A stretch of 64,000 nt of DNA from Methanoregulaceae archaeon UBA467 (GCA_002503825.1 DASP01000012.1:94103-158102), one strand, 5' to 3'; counted from the first letter of the stretch, positions 36,687 through 45,815 are shown. Numbers and translations are program-made. The notes: generated by a model not told the origin, from the sequence alone.

Positions 36687-37490
36687 TCAGTACCGCCGTA
36701 GTCCGGACTGGTACGATATCACCTTATCGAACAGGGTGATCTCGCCGGTTGCAGTGGATGTTTCTGAATACGCCACGTCCTCTGCCTTGTCTCCTTCATA
36801 GACACGGGCTTCCTGGATGTGGACGTTGAGGTATGCCGTTGCGGAGCCCGTAGCGGGGACGTCCCCGAAGCCGGTCATCCTGATACGGTAGTCGACTGCG
36901 ACTGCCGGGTCTCCGGATTCCATGACATGGCGCTCGTCTGCGGTGGTGGAAAGGGATGCAATAACCGTGTCAACCGCACTGCCGGCCTCGATAATGTTAC
37001 AGTATCCTGGTGAGGAAACGGTTGCAGCGGATGCAAACGGACAGATATATAGAGAACTTGTATTTATGTAGCCATAGTCAGCGATGTCGAGTAATATACT
37101 TTCATCGGAGAGCATCCGGCCGGTGTCGAGGCCGATGAAATCCACCAGTTTCTGCGTGTTGAAGTTGTAGGTACCTCCGACCATGCCTGCGGTGTCAAGG
37201 GACTGTGCCTTTGTATATTCTACATACCCCTGGTCTGCGAGGGTATTTTCCGTGTACGACATGGTGGCGGTTATATTCCCGACGCCAAGCGGGGGGATAT
37301 GCAGATCGTCGTCTCCTGTCAGCCATACGATGGAATCGGTCTCGGTAACGGTACCTGTGGCATGGGCAGCGGTGGACGTAACGATTCCCTGGGTTTCAGG
37401 GACCGGATACATTCCCGTGTCGGCCATCGCAACTCCGGTGAGTGCGAAAAGCATTGCCATAACAATGATCATACATACGCATTTCTTCAT
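36687..37490 (-). CDS. Exported protein of unknown function
   Basis: A 267-residue protein with a classic signal peptide (KK at the N-terminus, hydrophobic about 5-20, cleavage after ALTGVAMA). The mature part is rich in Thr, Ser, Ala and Tyr, with alternating polar/hydrophobic residues as in beta-sandwich proteins, and just two cysteines (SLYICPF and GYCNII). Similar proteins occur in several copies in Methanomicrobiales, but I cannot name a family. AGGTGA eight bases upstream supports the start. A hairpin/T-run terminator follows. Confidence 0.7.
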   Translation of the reverse strand: MKKCVCMIIVMAMLFALTGVAMADTGMYPVPETQGIVTSTAAHATGTVTETDSIVWLTGDDDLHIPPLGVGNITATMSYTENTLADQGYVEYTKAQSLDTAGMVGGTYNFNTQKLVDFIGLDTGRMLSDESILLDIADYGYINTSSLYICPFASAATVSSPGYCNIIEAGSAVDTVIASLSTTADERHVMESGDPAVAVDYRIRMTGFGDVPATGSATAYLNVHIQEARVYEGDKAEDVAYSETSTATGEITLFDKVISYQSGLRRY

Positions 37491-37842
37491 GTACTATTCA
37501 CCTGGAATTATGCACTATCGCTCAATGACAAGATGATTACTCTGGTTAAAATATTAACTTACTTTTTTTCGTCTGATCATTTTGTAAATTTCATTCCGTT
37601 ACTTTCCCTGAAAAAAGGATCATTCTGATAAATTTTACCTGGACCTTTCCCGGAATTATCTATTCGTGCAGCAGATCAGCTCCCGGTTTATAAAAAAAAT
37701 AAAGGAGATGCCGCCTCGCCCCACTTTCCCACATCCTGGTCTGACGCTTGATCCCGCGTCAGGATTAGTCCTGGCCGATCTCCGGCCATACGTTTAATGC
37801 ATCCGTGAGGCAACCATACAAATCACATATTACGGAGGAATA
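37491..37842. other. Intergenic region with two hairpins before the small membrane protein gene
   Basis: CTGACGC-TTGATCCC-GCGTCAG (37741-37762) and GGCCG-ATCT-CCGGCC (about 37773-37787) are adjacent perfect stems about 60-100 nt ahead of the ATG at 37843. They could form a leader structure controlling that gene. No known riboswitch is recognised. The left part holds AT-rich promoter-like DNA for the leftward exported protein gene. Confidence 0.35.
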
Positions 37843-38283
37843 ATGGACCCGGTCTTTCAATACGCCAGCATTATCACCGGGATACTGGTCCTGATTGTCG
37901 GATTCGGCTTTCACTGGATCGGACAGCTCATATCGGTCGTGAACACGGACCTTGCCATCCGGATCGGCATCTGGGAGAAGGGCAACCTGCCGGAGTACGA
38001 GGTATACGAGAACGCGATGGCGGTTGCCGATGTTCTCATCGGCTGGACCTACGGGATTGCCGGTGCAGCACTTATTCCTGGCATTTCCTGGGGCTACAAA
38101 CTGGCATGGATCCCGGGGGTTGTCCTGTTGTATCACAGCTTTTGTTTCTGGTCGTGGACTGCGAACCAGGAGAAGGCAGGTCATCACACTGCTTTTTCCA
38201 GTGGTGCTGCACGGACCGTCTGGTTCCTGGCGAATTTTGTTACTGGAGTGCTTGCGATTACGGTTGCATGGATTGGGGGGTAG
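37843..38283 (+). CDS. Small integral membrane protein
   Basis: A 146-residue protein with four hydrophobic helices (about 8-32, 60-80, 88-108 and 125-145) and a charged loop LAIRIGIWEKGNLPEYEVYE. It starts after a strong GGAGGAATA ribosome binding site. It has the same size and loop pattern as the DUF6790-like protein at 33240 but only weak similarity. Its last codons are duplicated, with changes, at 39277-39308. Function unknown. Confidence 0.65.
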   Translation: MDPVFQYASIITGILVLIVGFGFHWIGQLISVVNTDLAIRIGIWEKGNLPEYEVYENAMAVADVLIGWTYGIAGAALIPGISWGYKLAWIPGVVLLYHSFCFWSWTANQEKAGHHTAFSSGAARTVWFLANFVTGVLAITVAWIGG

Positions 38284-38285
38284 AT
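38254..38285 (+). repeat. Direct repeat copy A (gene 3' end)
   Basis: The last 27 nt before the stop of the membrane protein gene plus five further bases (32 nt) recur at 39277-39308 with four differences. The copies bracket the hypothetical gene at 38620 and most of the recombinase remnant. Confidence 0.6.
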
Positions 38286-38619
38286 GGGCGGGTTTGTTTA
38301 AGTGGGGATGTGGCGGGAGCGGGATACCTGCCTATCCCCGGAGCGACGAAAGTGTGGGGGAGCGGGCCAGTCTAGTGACGCGGCTGTGGAGCAGATTCTG
38401 CTTCCCTGGCTAAAGTAGCAGCAGGGAGAGAGTCCTTGAGCGTCTCCGGCAGGTGTATGTTTTTAATGATCGGAATCGGCAGAAAGTTTTTCTAGGCTCA
38501 CGAACTGTAGTTACATGCTCTGGAATGATTCAGGAGATAATCCCGTGATCGGGTTCATTGTTTTTTTTCTCGCACCCTGATTCCACAGGGTGTCACAATT
38601 AACGAGAAGGAGAAGAGAA
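38286..38619. other. Intergenic region, G-rich, no supported gene
   Basis: A G-rich stretch (38276-38370) is followed by mixed sequence. No gene, tRNA or clear hairpin is recognised. GAAGGAGAAGAG near the end is the likely ribosome binding region of the next gene. Confidence 0.3.
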
Positions 38620-38928
38620 ATGACCAGATTTTATATAAAATTCAAAAAGAATCCACTTACTATGCCCACCGCTCCCGAAGAACAGATCAAGCTATGGATG
38701 AAGCTGCTCGGAGATGTCAAGAAAGACCTGGCGTCAGGCGGAATGACTGATTGGGGGGACTGTGTCGATATCGGCGAAGGTTACTGTATCAGTGAACTGG
38801 ATGAGCAGAAACTCCACACCATGATACTCAAGTATGTCCCATTCATTATCTTTGACATTAAACCGGTCCTGACTGTTGACCAGGTCATGGAATCAATCCA
38901 GCGCGTAGTACGCGCTCAATCCCGGTAA
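38620..38928 (+). CDS. Small hypothetical protein (dimeric alpha/beta-barrel-like)
   Basis: A 102-residue protein starting MTRFYIKFKKNPL; the ATG at 38620 follows a GAAGGAG sequence, and a start ten codons earlier is less likely. The beta-alpha-beta-beta-alpha-beta pattern (RFYIKF, helix, WGDCVDIGEGYCISE, helix, FIIFDIKPVL) resembles YCII-like or antibiotic-biosynthesis-monooxygenase-like dimeric barrels. The function is unknown. Its last codons contain a perfect 17-bp dyad, and it lies directly next to a recombinase remnant. Confidence 0.55.
   Translation: MTRFYIKFKKNPLTMPTAPEEQIKLWMKLLGDVKKDLASGGMTDWGDCVDIGEGYCISELDEQKLHTMILKYVPFIIFDIKPVLTVDQVMESIQRVVRAQSR
38900..38916. repeat. Perfect 17-nt dyad AGCGCGTA-G-TACGCGCT
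   Basis: An exact inverted repeat with a single central base, at the 3' end of the small gene and 22 nt from the recombinase remnant. It may be a recombination or protein-binding site, or chance within coding sequence. Confidence 0.45.
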
Positions 38929-38937
38929 TGCCGGTTT

Positions 38938-39240
38938 TTATATTGTAATTTCGGCCTGTGGGTGACGATGAATGTGGCAACTTCTTCCATATGTGCCAGT
39001 CCGTTGGGATATCGCAGTTTTCCGCAGATAGAACGGGTTATTGTTTCTAGAGGTTGCCGGACAGTGAAGACTCTGCTTCACTAGGATCCCGGATTCTTCT
39101 TGCGCGTTTATCTCGTCTGCAATACCATAAACACGGGCAACTTCGGCATCAATATCCTGCCCGGTCATATGGACATAGGTTTTCCATATCATAATATACA
39201 GCTGACCCCACATCATTTGTTTGAGGGTAGGCTTCGGCAT
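38938..39240 (-). pseudogene. Remnant of a tyrosine recombinase/integrase C-terminus
   Basis: The 100-codon frame contains KQMMWGQLYIMIWKTYVHMTG followed by GQDIDAEVARVYGI (the first quoted as LKQMMWGQ and KTYVHMTG for comparison). This is the end of archaeal XerC/D-like integrases, where the tyrosine in TYVH is the nucleophile and a zinc-ribbon tail follows. Here the Arg-His-Arg catalytic core is missing upstream and the tail (LHCP and a degenerate second cysteine pair in another frame) is frameshifted, so it is a relic. It marks the left border of the AT-rich island. Confidence 0.65.
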
Positions 39241-39261
39241 CTCTCGTTTGATAAAGGGTAA

Positions 39262-39308
39262 GATTCGGGAGTAATCGCGATATCGGTTGCTTGGATTTGG
39301 GGGTAGAT
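39262..39308 (+). repeat. Direct repeat copy B / remnant of a membrane-protein gene end
   Basis: In frame before the TAG at 39304 the sequence reads SGVIAISVAWIWG, against TGVLAITVAWIGG at the end of the membrane protein gene 1 kb to the left. Changes are mostly silent or conservative, so this looks like the tail of a decayed paralogue; an aged attachment-site duplication is the alternative. Confidence 0.5.
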
Positions 39309-39539
39309 ATTGACAGGGGTAGTTAGTCGGGGAGTAAGGTGAAAGGTGGAGATTAGGATTTTTGAAAATTTTGAAAAATCCGATAGGAAGGTACAGGGAG
39401 CACTTTCAGGAAAAACCGTATCTAGAGGTTCAATCCTATAAAATACTAATTTAATCAATTCAAAAATAAACTCTTACTCTAATTTCTTATATCTTACCGG
39501 GATTTTTTCAATAATACAATTTCATCTTCACCCCCTTGT

Positions 39540-40901
39540 ATGGTCTTCATTATAAAAAGTACTACAAATAATATTCAATTATTACAGATATCTAATGTAA
39601 GACCAATAAAATCACAGAATAATGTTGCTAAAATGAAAGAAAAATACTCAGTTCTTGACATGTTCTCTGGTGGAGGAGGCCTAACTGAAGGTTTTTTCCG
39701 ACAGAATTTCAATATTATTTCTCACATTGAATTGAATAAGCATGCCGCAAACACTCTTCAAACACGTTCGTTATTTCATCAATTATCGAAAAATAATAAA
39801 AAAAACCTATATTTTGAATATTTTTATGGGAAAATTTCGAGAGAAGAATTTTTTGAACAATGTCAAAATGAAGGAATAAACGATACAAATACTATCAATA
39901 AAGAAATTTCCACAATAACTGAAAAGGGTATAATTCAGTCCATTAAAGAACGATTAAATAATTCTGATATTGAAGGTATTGATGTAATTATCGGGGGTCC
40001 CCCATGCCAGGCTTATTCCCTGATTGGAAGAGGACGATCCCCGGATAGCATGCAGAGTGATCCACGAAATCATCTCTATTTGCATTATTTAAATTTTCTA
40101 TCAGAGTTTAAACCTGAAATTTTTGTATTTGAAAATGTCCCTGGCCTGACAAGTGCAAAGAATGGAGAAATTTATTCTGATTTTTATAAAAAAATACAAA
40201 ATCTCGGTTATAAATTAAATCCGAAACCAGAAATTTTAAATGCTAAAAACTTTGGAGTTCTCCAGGAGAGAAAACGGATAATATGCGTAGGAATAAAAAA
40301 AGAACATGATTCCTCTTCAATAAAATTTGGTAACTATGTATCAAAATATTCTATTAATGATTTATTTCAGGATCTACCTCTCCTCGAACCTGGGATGGGG
40401 ATTGATGGTAGTCAACCATATGAAGCAATAATGCCATCTAAATATCTTAAAGAGGCCCAAATAAGAAATGATGAAAAATCGGTCAGACATCATTTTGCAC
40501 GCCCACATAATGACAGAGATCGTGAGATTTACCGAATAGCAATTAAAAAATGGACCGAATATCATCAACGACTTCACTATGATCAGTTACCTGATCACCT
40601 TAAAACACACAAAAACCAATCATCATTTCTTGATCGATTTAAAGTTGTTAACGGAAATGGTATAAGTCATGCAATTGTGGCTCATCTTTCGAAAGATGGC
40701 CATTATTTCATTCATCCGGATATTTCACAGGCACGTTCTATAACAGTACGTGAAGCTGCACGAATTCAGTCATTTCCAGATAATTTTTTATTTGAAGGTC
40801 CTATGACTGCAAAATTTATTCAGATTGGAAATGCAGTACCACCGCTTATGGCAGAGGGTATTGCCCGAGAGATTAAAAAAATTATATCTGGAATTTACTA
40901 A
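39540..40901 (+). CDS. DNA (cytosine-5) methyltransferase
   Basis: A 453-residue type II C5 methyltransferase. Motif I is FSGGGGLTEGF (about 42-52). Motif IV is GGPPCQAYS with its catalytic cysteine near 155. Motif VI ENVPGL, motif VIII QERKRI, motif IX REAARIQSFPDNF and motif X GNAVPP follow in order. The region between VIII and IX (about 265-395) is the target-recognition domain; the recognised site cannot be read. A start at ATG 39633 (residue 32) is also plausible. It converges on vsr with 9 nt between stops and is AT-rich like the rest of the island. Confidence 0.93.
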   Translation: MVFIIKSTTNNIQLLQISNVRPIKSQNNVAKMKEKYSVLDMFSGGGGLTEGFFRQNFNIISHIELNKHAANTLQTRSLFHQLSKNNKKNLYFEYFYGKISREEFFEQCQNEGINDTNTINKEISTITEKGIIQSIKERLNNSDIEGIDVIIGGPPCQAYSLIGRGRSPDSMQSDPRNHLYLHYLNFLSEFKPEIFVFENVPGLTSAKNGEIYSDFYKKIQNLGYKLNPKPEILNAKNFGVLQERKRIICVGIKKEHDSSSIKFGNYVSKYSINDLFQDLPLLEPGMGIDGSQPYEAIMPSKYLKEAQIRNDEKSVRHHFARPHNDRDREIYRIAIKKWTEYHQRLHYDQLPDHLKTHKNQSSFLDRFKVVNGNGISHAIVAHLSKDGHYFIHPDISQARSITVREAARIQSFPDNFLFEGPMTAKFIQIGNAVPPLMAEGIAREIKKIISGIY

Positions 40902-40910
40902 AAATAAAAT

Positions 40911-41315
40911 TTATTGAATAGTTGCTATAATTTTTTTAATGACCTTTTCGGGGTCTTTCTTCACTTCATGTTCCCAGAACCGGAGAACATTCCATCCGTC
41001 CTTCAGCAGGGTTTCGTTAACTTTTTTATCTCGTTCTATATTTGAGTTAATTTTTTTCATCCAGAATTCTTTACGTGTTTCCGGCTCCTTAAAGCAAAAT
41101 GGACATTTATGCCAAAAACAACCGTCAATAAAAATTGCGACTTTCTTTTTAATAAAAACAATATCAGGTTTTCCTGGCAGATTATAATGAATCCGATAGC
41201 CTCGAATACCACTTGACCAAAGCAGTTTTCTGATTTTTATTTCCGGACCCGTGTTTTTTGCCCGGATGCGGGACATGTTATATTTACGTTGTTGCTTGTT
41301 TAGCACATCTACCAT
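40911..41315 (-). CDS. vsr: Very short patch repair endonuclease
   Basis: A 134-residue Vsr endonuclease that nicks 5' of T in T:G mismatches created when 5-methylcytosine deaminates. Key residues are visible at the positions known from E. coli Vsr: E25, D51 (GKPDIVF) and H69 (GCFWHKC). C66, C71 and C74 lie in the zinc region. RKYNMSRIRAKNTGPE is the family entry. It is last in the leftward operon and faces the C5 methyltransferase, whose mutagenic side effect it would repair. Confidence 0.93.
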   Translation of the reverse strand: MVDVLNKQQRKYNMSRIRAKNTGPEIKIRKLLWSSGIRGYRIHYNLPGKPDIVFIKKKVAIFIDGCFWHKCPFCFKEPETRKEFWMKKINSNIERDKKVNETLLKDGWNVLRFWEHEVKKDPEKVIKKIIATIQ

Positions 41316-41333
41316 AAATAACCCATAAACTTT

Positions 41334-42539
41334 TTAAACACAATTTTCTCTAAATTTACAAAAAATTCCCTCGATATTTAAATCTGGCGAACCAATTCTT
41401 CCATAATATCTTATAAATCTAGAGGATAATGATTCGGCAAAAGGACTATCGAGAGATGCAATGCGTTCTAATTTTGATAATGTAGATCTCTCAAAATTTT
41501 CAATGTCTTGGAAATCTACAATTAAATCTGGAATCCCAATTACACCAGGTAAATAAAAAAACCTTTCAGATTGACTATTTTGTCGATTGTTTTTTAAAAG
41601 GGAGTGAAGTTTTTCTTCAGCTTTTATCACTTTTTCAATTTTTTTCCAAGGAGTATATTTATCAAAAAACTTACTTATTTGATACTCGCATATCCAATTC
41701 TTATATTCTTTTTGCTCAGATAGAAGTTTACATCGGGCTAGCAATACTTTTTCAGCTTTTATGCGTCCAATGACAAGATCACAAGAGGGCGTTAAAAAAA
41801 TTAAATATTCTTCTTTTTCTCCTACTTTCCACTTAAATATATCTCCAGTTAATGGCGCGATTTCAATTGGAGGATATATATAATATTGCATTGGATGAAT
41901 TACTGGATTATTGCCATACATCTCTGGTGGTGCATCAAGTTCTCTTAATAATTGTTTTATCCCATCATTAGAAATTGATAACACAAATCGTCTAAGTAAA
42001 AGGTAAACTAAATCGAACTGATTAGGAATATTTCCAAATTGTTCCCAATGTGATGAAATAAAATCACGTAAATAATCAGCCTGATTTTTCTCTATATGAC
42101 TTATTAATGCTCTATTCATTGAAGGAAATGGAGTCTTTAGAATTTCAGTTATTGGTTTTAGAAGAATTTTATGGTTCGTTTCCTTTTGAATAATTCTAAT
42201 CAGAGGTTTTTGCAAGTGCTCAATTTCGCTGGGTATTGCTGTATAGAAAATTACAGGTATATATCGTTTCTCCTGAATTTTTTTTAGGGTCAGTTCACCA
42301 GCTTCTTCAACATCACCTGCTCTTATTACTACTGGACCTTTTCTTACATCTAATATAATCAAATCAATTCGGTAAGTTTCAAGATCATCGAGCGATTTCT
42401 CGAAATTTGTTTGAGTAATTATCTTAAGATATTCCTTATCTTTAATAATTTCTTCTCCATCGAGTGCTCTTTTTATTTGGTCACAAATTACCTCTTCATC
42501 ATCGACAACAAGGACGTGCCAATGTAGGGGATTAGGCAT
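41334..42539 (-). CDS. Receiver-domain protein with a large unknown output domain
   Basis: A 401-residue protein. Residues 8-135 form a CheY-like receiver with the acidic pair D13-D14, phospho-acceptor D64 in IILDVRKGP, T100 and K128 (LLKPI), all canonical. The C-terminal 260 residues contain no helix-turn-helix or known nuclease motif. A segment IFLTPSCDLVIGRIKAEKV near 250 and several aromatic-rich stretches are the only landmarks. It starts 1 nt after the dual-ATPase kinase gene, so the two are surely a pair. It probably acts through protein contact in the restriction system rather than on promoters. Confidence 0.75.
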   Translation of the reverse strand: MPNPLHWHVLVVDDEEVICDQIKRALDGEEIIKDKEYLKIITQTNFEKSLDDLETYRIDLIILDVRKGPVVIRAGDVEEAGELTLKKIQEKRYIPVIFYTAIPSEIEHLQKPLIRIIQKETNHKILLKPITEILKTPFPSMNRALISHIEKNQADYLRDFISSHWEQFGNIPNQFDLVYLLLRRFVLSISNDGIKQLLRELDAPPEMYGNNPVIHPMQYYIYPPIEIAPLTGDIFKWKVGEKEEYLIFLTPSCDLVIGRIKAEKVLLARCKLLSEQKEYKNWICEYQISKFFDKYTPWKKIEKVIKAEEKLHSLLKNNRQNSQSERFFYLPGVIGIPDLIVDFQDIENFERSTLSKLERIASLDSPFAESLSSRFIRYYGRIGSPDLNIEGIFCKFRENCV

Positions 42540-42540
42540 T

Positions 42541-44721
42541 TTAAACCCTCTTCCTTAGAATAATCCTAAATGTTGCACCAGGTAATTTACCTGAATTCAT
42601 CAATTCCAATTCACCGCCATAATATTCACTTACGATTTCTCCAGCGATTGATAGACCTAACCCAATTCCATTCGTTTTTGTTGTAAAATATGGATCGAAG
42701 ATCCTTTCTTGGAACTCAGGTTCTATACCGGGTCCACTGTCAGAAAAGAGTATCTCCACTTCATTATTTTGATTCCGGTAAACATCAATTGAAATATCTC
42801 TTTGGGATAATGGAACTCTATTCAACCAATAAAGACTATTATCCAACATATTGATAATTACTTCCTGAATCTCTGCACTGTCAACTGTTACCAGTGTACA
42901 TGTTTTTGGGAGCAAAACAGTTGCCCCTGTATTTTTCACTTCCCTATGATAAAGAGCCACGGCATTTTCAATGGAGGTTTCTAAACAAATTTGTTCGGGG
43001 CGGCCTCTTTTTCTGCCCCCAAATGGTTTAATCCTTTTAAAAACCGTCTGGAGAATATCTGCTTGATCTCGAATTAATATTAATTGATTAGATAGAATAG
43101 ATTTTTCGCTATCACCAATTTTTTGCCATTTATTAAAATTATCTATAGCATCTCGAGCTTCATTTCCGAGAATCGATAGGGGGATCCCTCCGTCATGAAG
43201 AACAATATCGATCAATTTGCCTAATGTTGCAAGTCTTTGATAACGAGATAAAACCTCTTTAACTTGGGAAACCTTTTCATCTAATTCTTCTCCCTTTGAC
43301 TTTATTGACGCCAGTAAAACAGTATCTTGAGGATATTTAGTTGAGATCTGATTTTGAATCGCTTTAAGCGTAAAATCAGAGAATAGTCCTTTTGAGACTA
43401 CTTTAGTCGAACCTTTGGGATGACGAGCATCATACCGTCGGATTTCGAGGAATGTTAAAGATTGTATGATTATATTTCTAAAATCTTTTAATGCAGGATT
43501 TTCTATAAGTCCCTCACGATTGCTTTGATCACGTAACTCCGGATTTTTATCTCCAGAAATTAGTATGTATCCACTTATCTGATCGTTTGAAATACGTAAA
43601 GTAGGGTTTAAATAACGTCTTTTATCTAATTGAAGCCAATCATTTCCTTGTTCACCGAATGGCATGATACGAAACCCATCACGAAACACATTAATTCCTG
43701 TAGTACTATTGAGCAGATCTCTAACCTGTTTCAATTTCAATCCTAATTTTTGTCTAAGAATATGAAGAGATTCTGCGTCTCGATCCCATACACGTAAATC
43801 TATGTAAAAAGGTCCGCAATCCGGGTAAATTTTATTTTTAAAATTAAAATTTCCATGAAATTGAATTTCGTCATCTTTACCCTTAACTTTCACAAAAAAA
43901 TGATACTCCCCTGATTTATTGATATATCCTTTTAGAGAATAATGAGGGTATTTTAATATTTCAGGAGGCTCTATTAGTCCTGATTTTTCTTCGAAAGGTT
44001 TAGGAAACTCCACATATATTTCAAATAAATCTTTCAATTGACAATCTGGGGGGGCAATCGAGTTAGGAGTGATTAATCTTGATAAACCTTCCAACAATTT
44101 TTCAATTTTTTCATCATCCCAATCACTTTTCAAGGAGTCCATTCTTAATATTGTTCCTTTTTCAAGTTTTTCGGGAACAAATTTTTCCGCATCCCAGCAT
44201 AATGATTTTATTGTTCCGGCCGGACAAATTTCTTCGGGAATTCGTGTTTCCCATCTTAATTCAATCTCATCCAAAAATTTTTCTACATCATCAAATTTTG
44301 TCCAATCGACATAAGCAGATATTTCAATATTCGTTCCCTTTTGTCGGGTTATTAAATTCAGATGATTAGCAAGACGTGAAGCAGCAAAACGACCGATTCC
44401 CTTTTCACCTAAGACTCTTCTTCCTTTTTCAGAATGGGGATCTCTTTTTCTATATGGTGTTGCCGGCTCCATCCAAGTATTTTCTATAATATCCAGAGAC
44501 ATTCCATGTCCGGAATCGATAACTTCAATTGTCCCATTATCTTGAATTAAAGGGCCTGAAAAACGGATAAGCACTCTTTTCGCATCAGCGTCATAGGCAT
44601 TCTTTACAAGTTCTATTAATGCAACAACATCACTACTGATTAATTCATCACCAAAAGTGTGAACTATACGAGCTCTTGGTCTAAGGACCTTTTTTCCTGT
44701 TTTTAATATTTCATTATTCAA
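42541..44721 (-). CDS. Soluble histidine kinase with an additional N-terminal Hsp90/MutL-like ATPase domain
   Basis: A 726-residue protein with two GHKL ATPase folds. The N-terminal one is MutL/MORC-like: N-box IELVKNAYDADAK (N41), DSGHGMS (69-75) and GEKGIGRFAAS (about 108-118), then an S5-like region to about 400. The C-terminal one is kinase-like. A DHp-like helix contains ATLGKLIDIVLHDGG with H509, then N-box NMLDNSLYW, G1 FSDSGPGI and G2 GIGLGLSIAGEIV. It has no membrane segment. It precedes the receiver protein by 1 nt. It likely couples DNA or protein clamp movements to phosphorylation. Confidence 0.8.
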   Translation of the reverse strand: MNNEILKTGKKVLRPRARIVHTFGDELISSDVVALIELVKNAYDADAKRVLIRFSGPLIQDNGTIEVIDSGHGMSLDIIENTWMEPATPYRKRDPHSEKGRRVLGEKGIGRFAASRLANHLNLITRQKGTNIEISAYVDWTKFDDVEKFLDEIELRWETRIPEEICPAGTIKSLCWDAEKFVPEKLEKGTILRMDSLKSDWDDEKIEKLLEGLSRLITPNSIAPPDCQLKDLFEIYVEFPKPFEEKSGLIEPPEILKYPHYSLKGYINKSGEYHFFVKVKGKDDEIQFHGNFNFKNKIYPDCGPFYIDLRVWDRDAESLHILRQKLGLKLKQVRDLLNSTTGINVFRDGFRIMPFGEQGNDWLQLDKRRYLNPTLRISNDQISGYILISGDKNPELRDQSNREGLIENPALKDFRNIIIQSLTFLEIRRYDARHPKGSTKVVSKGLFSDFTLKAIQNQISTKYPQDTVLLASIKSKGEELDEKVSQVKEVLSRYQRLATLGKLIDIVLHDGGIPLSILGNEARDAIDNFNKWQKIGDSEKSILSNQLILIRDQADILQTVFKRIKPFGGRKRGRPEQICLETSIENAVALYHREVKNTGATVLLPKTCTLVTVDSAEIQEVIINMLDNSLYWLNRVPLSQRDISIDVYRNQNNEVEILFSDSGPGIEPEFQERIFDPYFTTKTNGIGLGLSIAGEIVSEYYGGELELMNSGKLPGATFRIILRKRV

Positions 44722-44815
44722 TATTGAACTCCAAATAAATTCAAATTATAATTTTAATGCACTAAATCTTTTTTGATTGACAACTTTTTTTCTTTTTGTT
44801 AGTAACTAATTAATG

Positions 44816-45811
44816 TCAGATCGAAATATTTGAGTAATTAGTTTTAATAAGATGATTATATCCATTCAAATTAATCTCATATTCCACTCTCTCAATACCG
44901 TTTGGAATCTCTCCAACAAAATTACCTACACAAATTCTTGGAAAATCATTCGCAACTGCAAATAACGACTCCTCAATTATTCGAAAATGTAACTTTTCAT
45001 ATTCCTCGTTATGATGGGGAGAGTAACCAGCCTGAATAAGAGCCGATTCAAAATTATCAAGTGCGAGGTCATCATTAACCAAGAGACTACGACATGCATC
45101 AATTATGCCAGGCAGCGTCTGCTCCGCCCCACCCTCTTCCCGAACCCTGACTCCAAAAAAGAATAATTTCCCGTTTTTCGGTGGATCCAACTGATCTAAT
45201 CCATTAATATGAAAAATACGCCCGCGGGAAGAAGTTGTTGCTTTCACCTCAACGGAACATCCCTGCCATTCAAAATCATGTCTGCTCCCAAACGGCCCCC
45301 TCCATCGTTTTACCGACTCTTCCGCACCAATATCGGGAATCAGCCTTTCAGTTAAAAAACGAATCTCAGCAATAAGTCCTATAACTTCATTCCGTGAGAG
45401 GAGATCCTGCGGAATCTGTCCCCAGAACCTCCGCCATTTTGCCAGAACATAATGAATAATTTCCGCCGGGGTCCTGATCCCCTTAACGATTTCTAAAATA
45501 ATTTCACTGCCAATAAGATCAAAACCTGAATATCCTGCAGTATCAAGACAGACAAGATCCAGATATTGGGAAGGTAGTTGACCATGGACATTCAATTCAC
45601 GTGTTACAACCTGAATTCCACGGCTCTGCCGATCATTATATACAGAGTCATCAGATTCGAGATGAATAAGGATATGCCGCTGATTTTCTGAGTCGAGTGC
45701 ACAAAAAACCCGGGAGGAAAGATCCGGCACTGCCTTTTTTGCTATCAGATTTTCTCCAGTGGGAAGATTGGCTTCCAGAAAAGACCATAATTCTGAAGGA
45801 ATTTTAGTCAT
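44816..45811 (-). CDS. PD-(D/E)XK motif protein of the MORC restriction system
   Basis: A 331-residue nuclease-like protein. The PD-(D/E)XK core is visible as D179 (SRHDFEW) followed by E188-x-K190 (SVEVKATT), with a preceding helix acid in EVIGLIAEIRFL (E142, E149). The frame runs 53 codons further upstream inside the Z1 gene, but the ATG at 45811, 4 nt after the Z1 stop and behind GGAAG, is the sensible start. The layout matches the REase-fold partner (DUF4420 type) reported beside Z1 helicases in prokaryotic MORC systems. Probably the cutting subunit. Confidence 0.8.
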   Translation of the reverse strand: MTKIPSELWSFLEANLPTGENLIAKKAVPDLSSRVFCALDSENQRHILIHLESDDSVYNDRQSRGIQVVTRELNVHGQLPSQYLDLVCLDTAGYSGFDLIGSEIILEIVKGIRTPAEIIHYVLAKWRRFWGQIPQDLLSRNEVIGLIAEIRFLTERLIPDIGAEESVKRWRGPFGSRHDFEWQGCSVEVKATTSSRGRIFHINGLDQLDPPKNGKLFFFGVRVREEGGAEQTLPGIIDACRSLLVNDDLALDNFESALIQAGYSPHHNEEYEKLHFRIIEESLFAVANDFPRICVGNFVGEIPNGIERVEYEINLNGYNHLIKTNYSNISI

Positions 45812-45815
45812 CGGT

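Noticed and set aside
41334..42539. Conventional DNA-binding response regulator
   Set aside because: The C-terminal 260 residues show no helix-turn-helix or winged-helix pattern.
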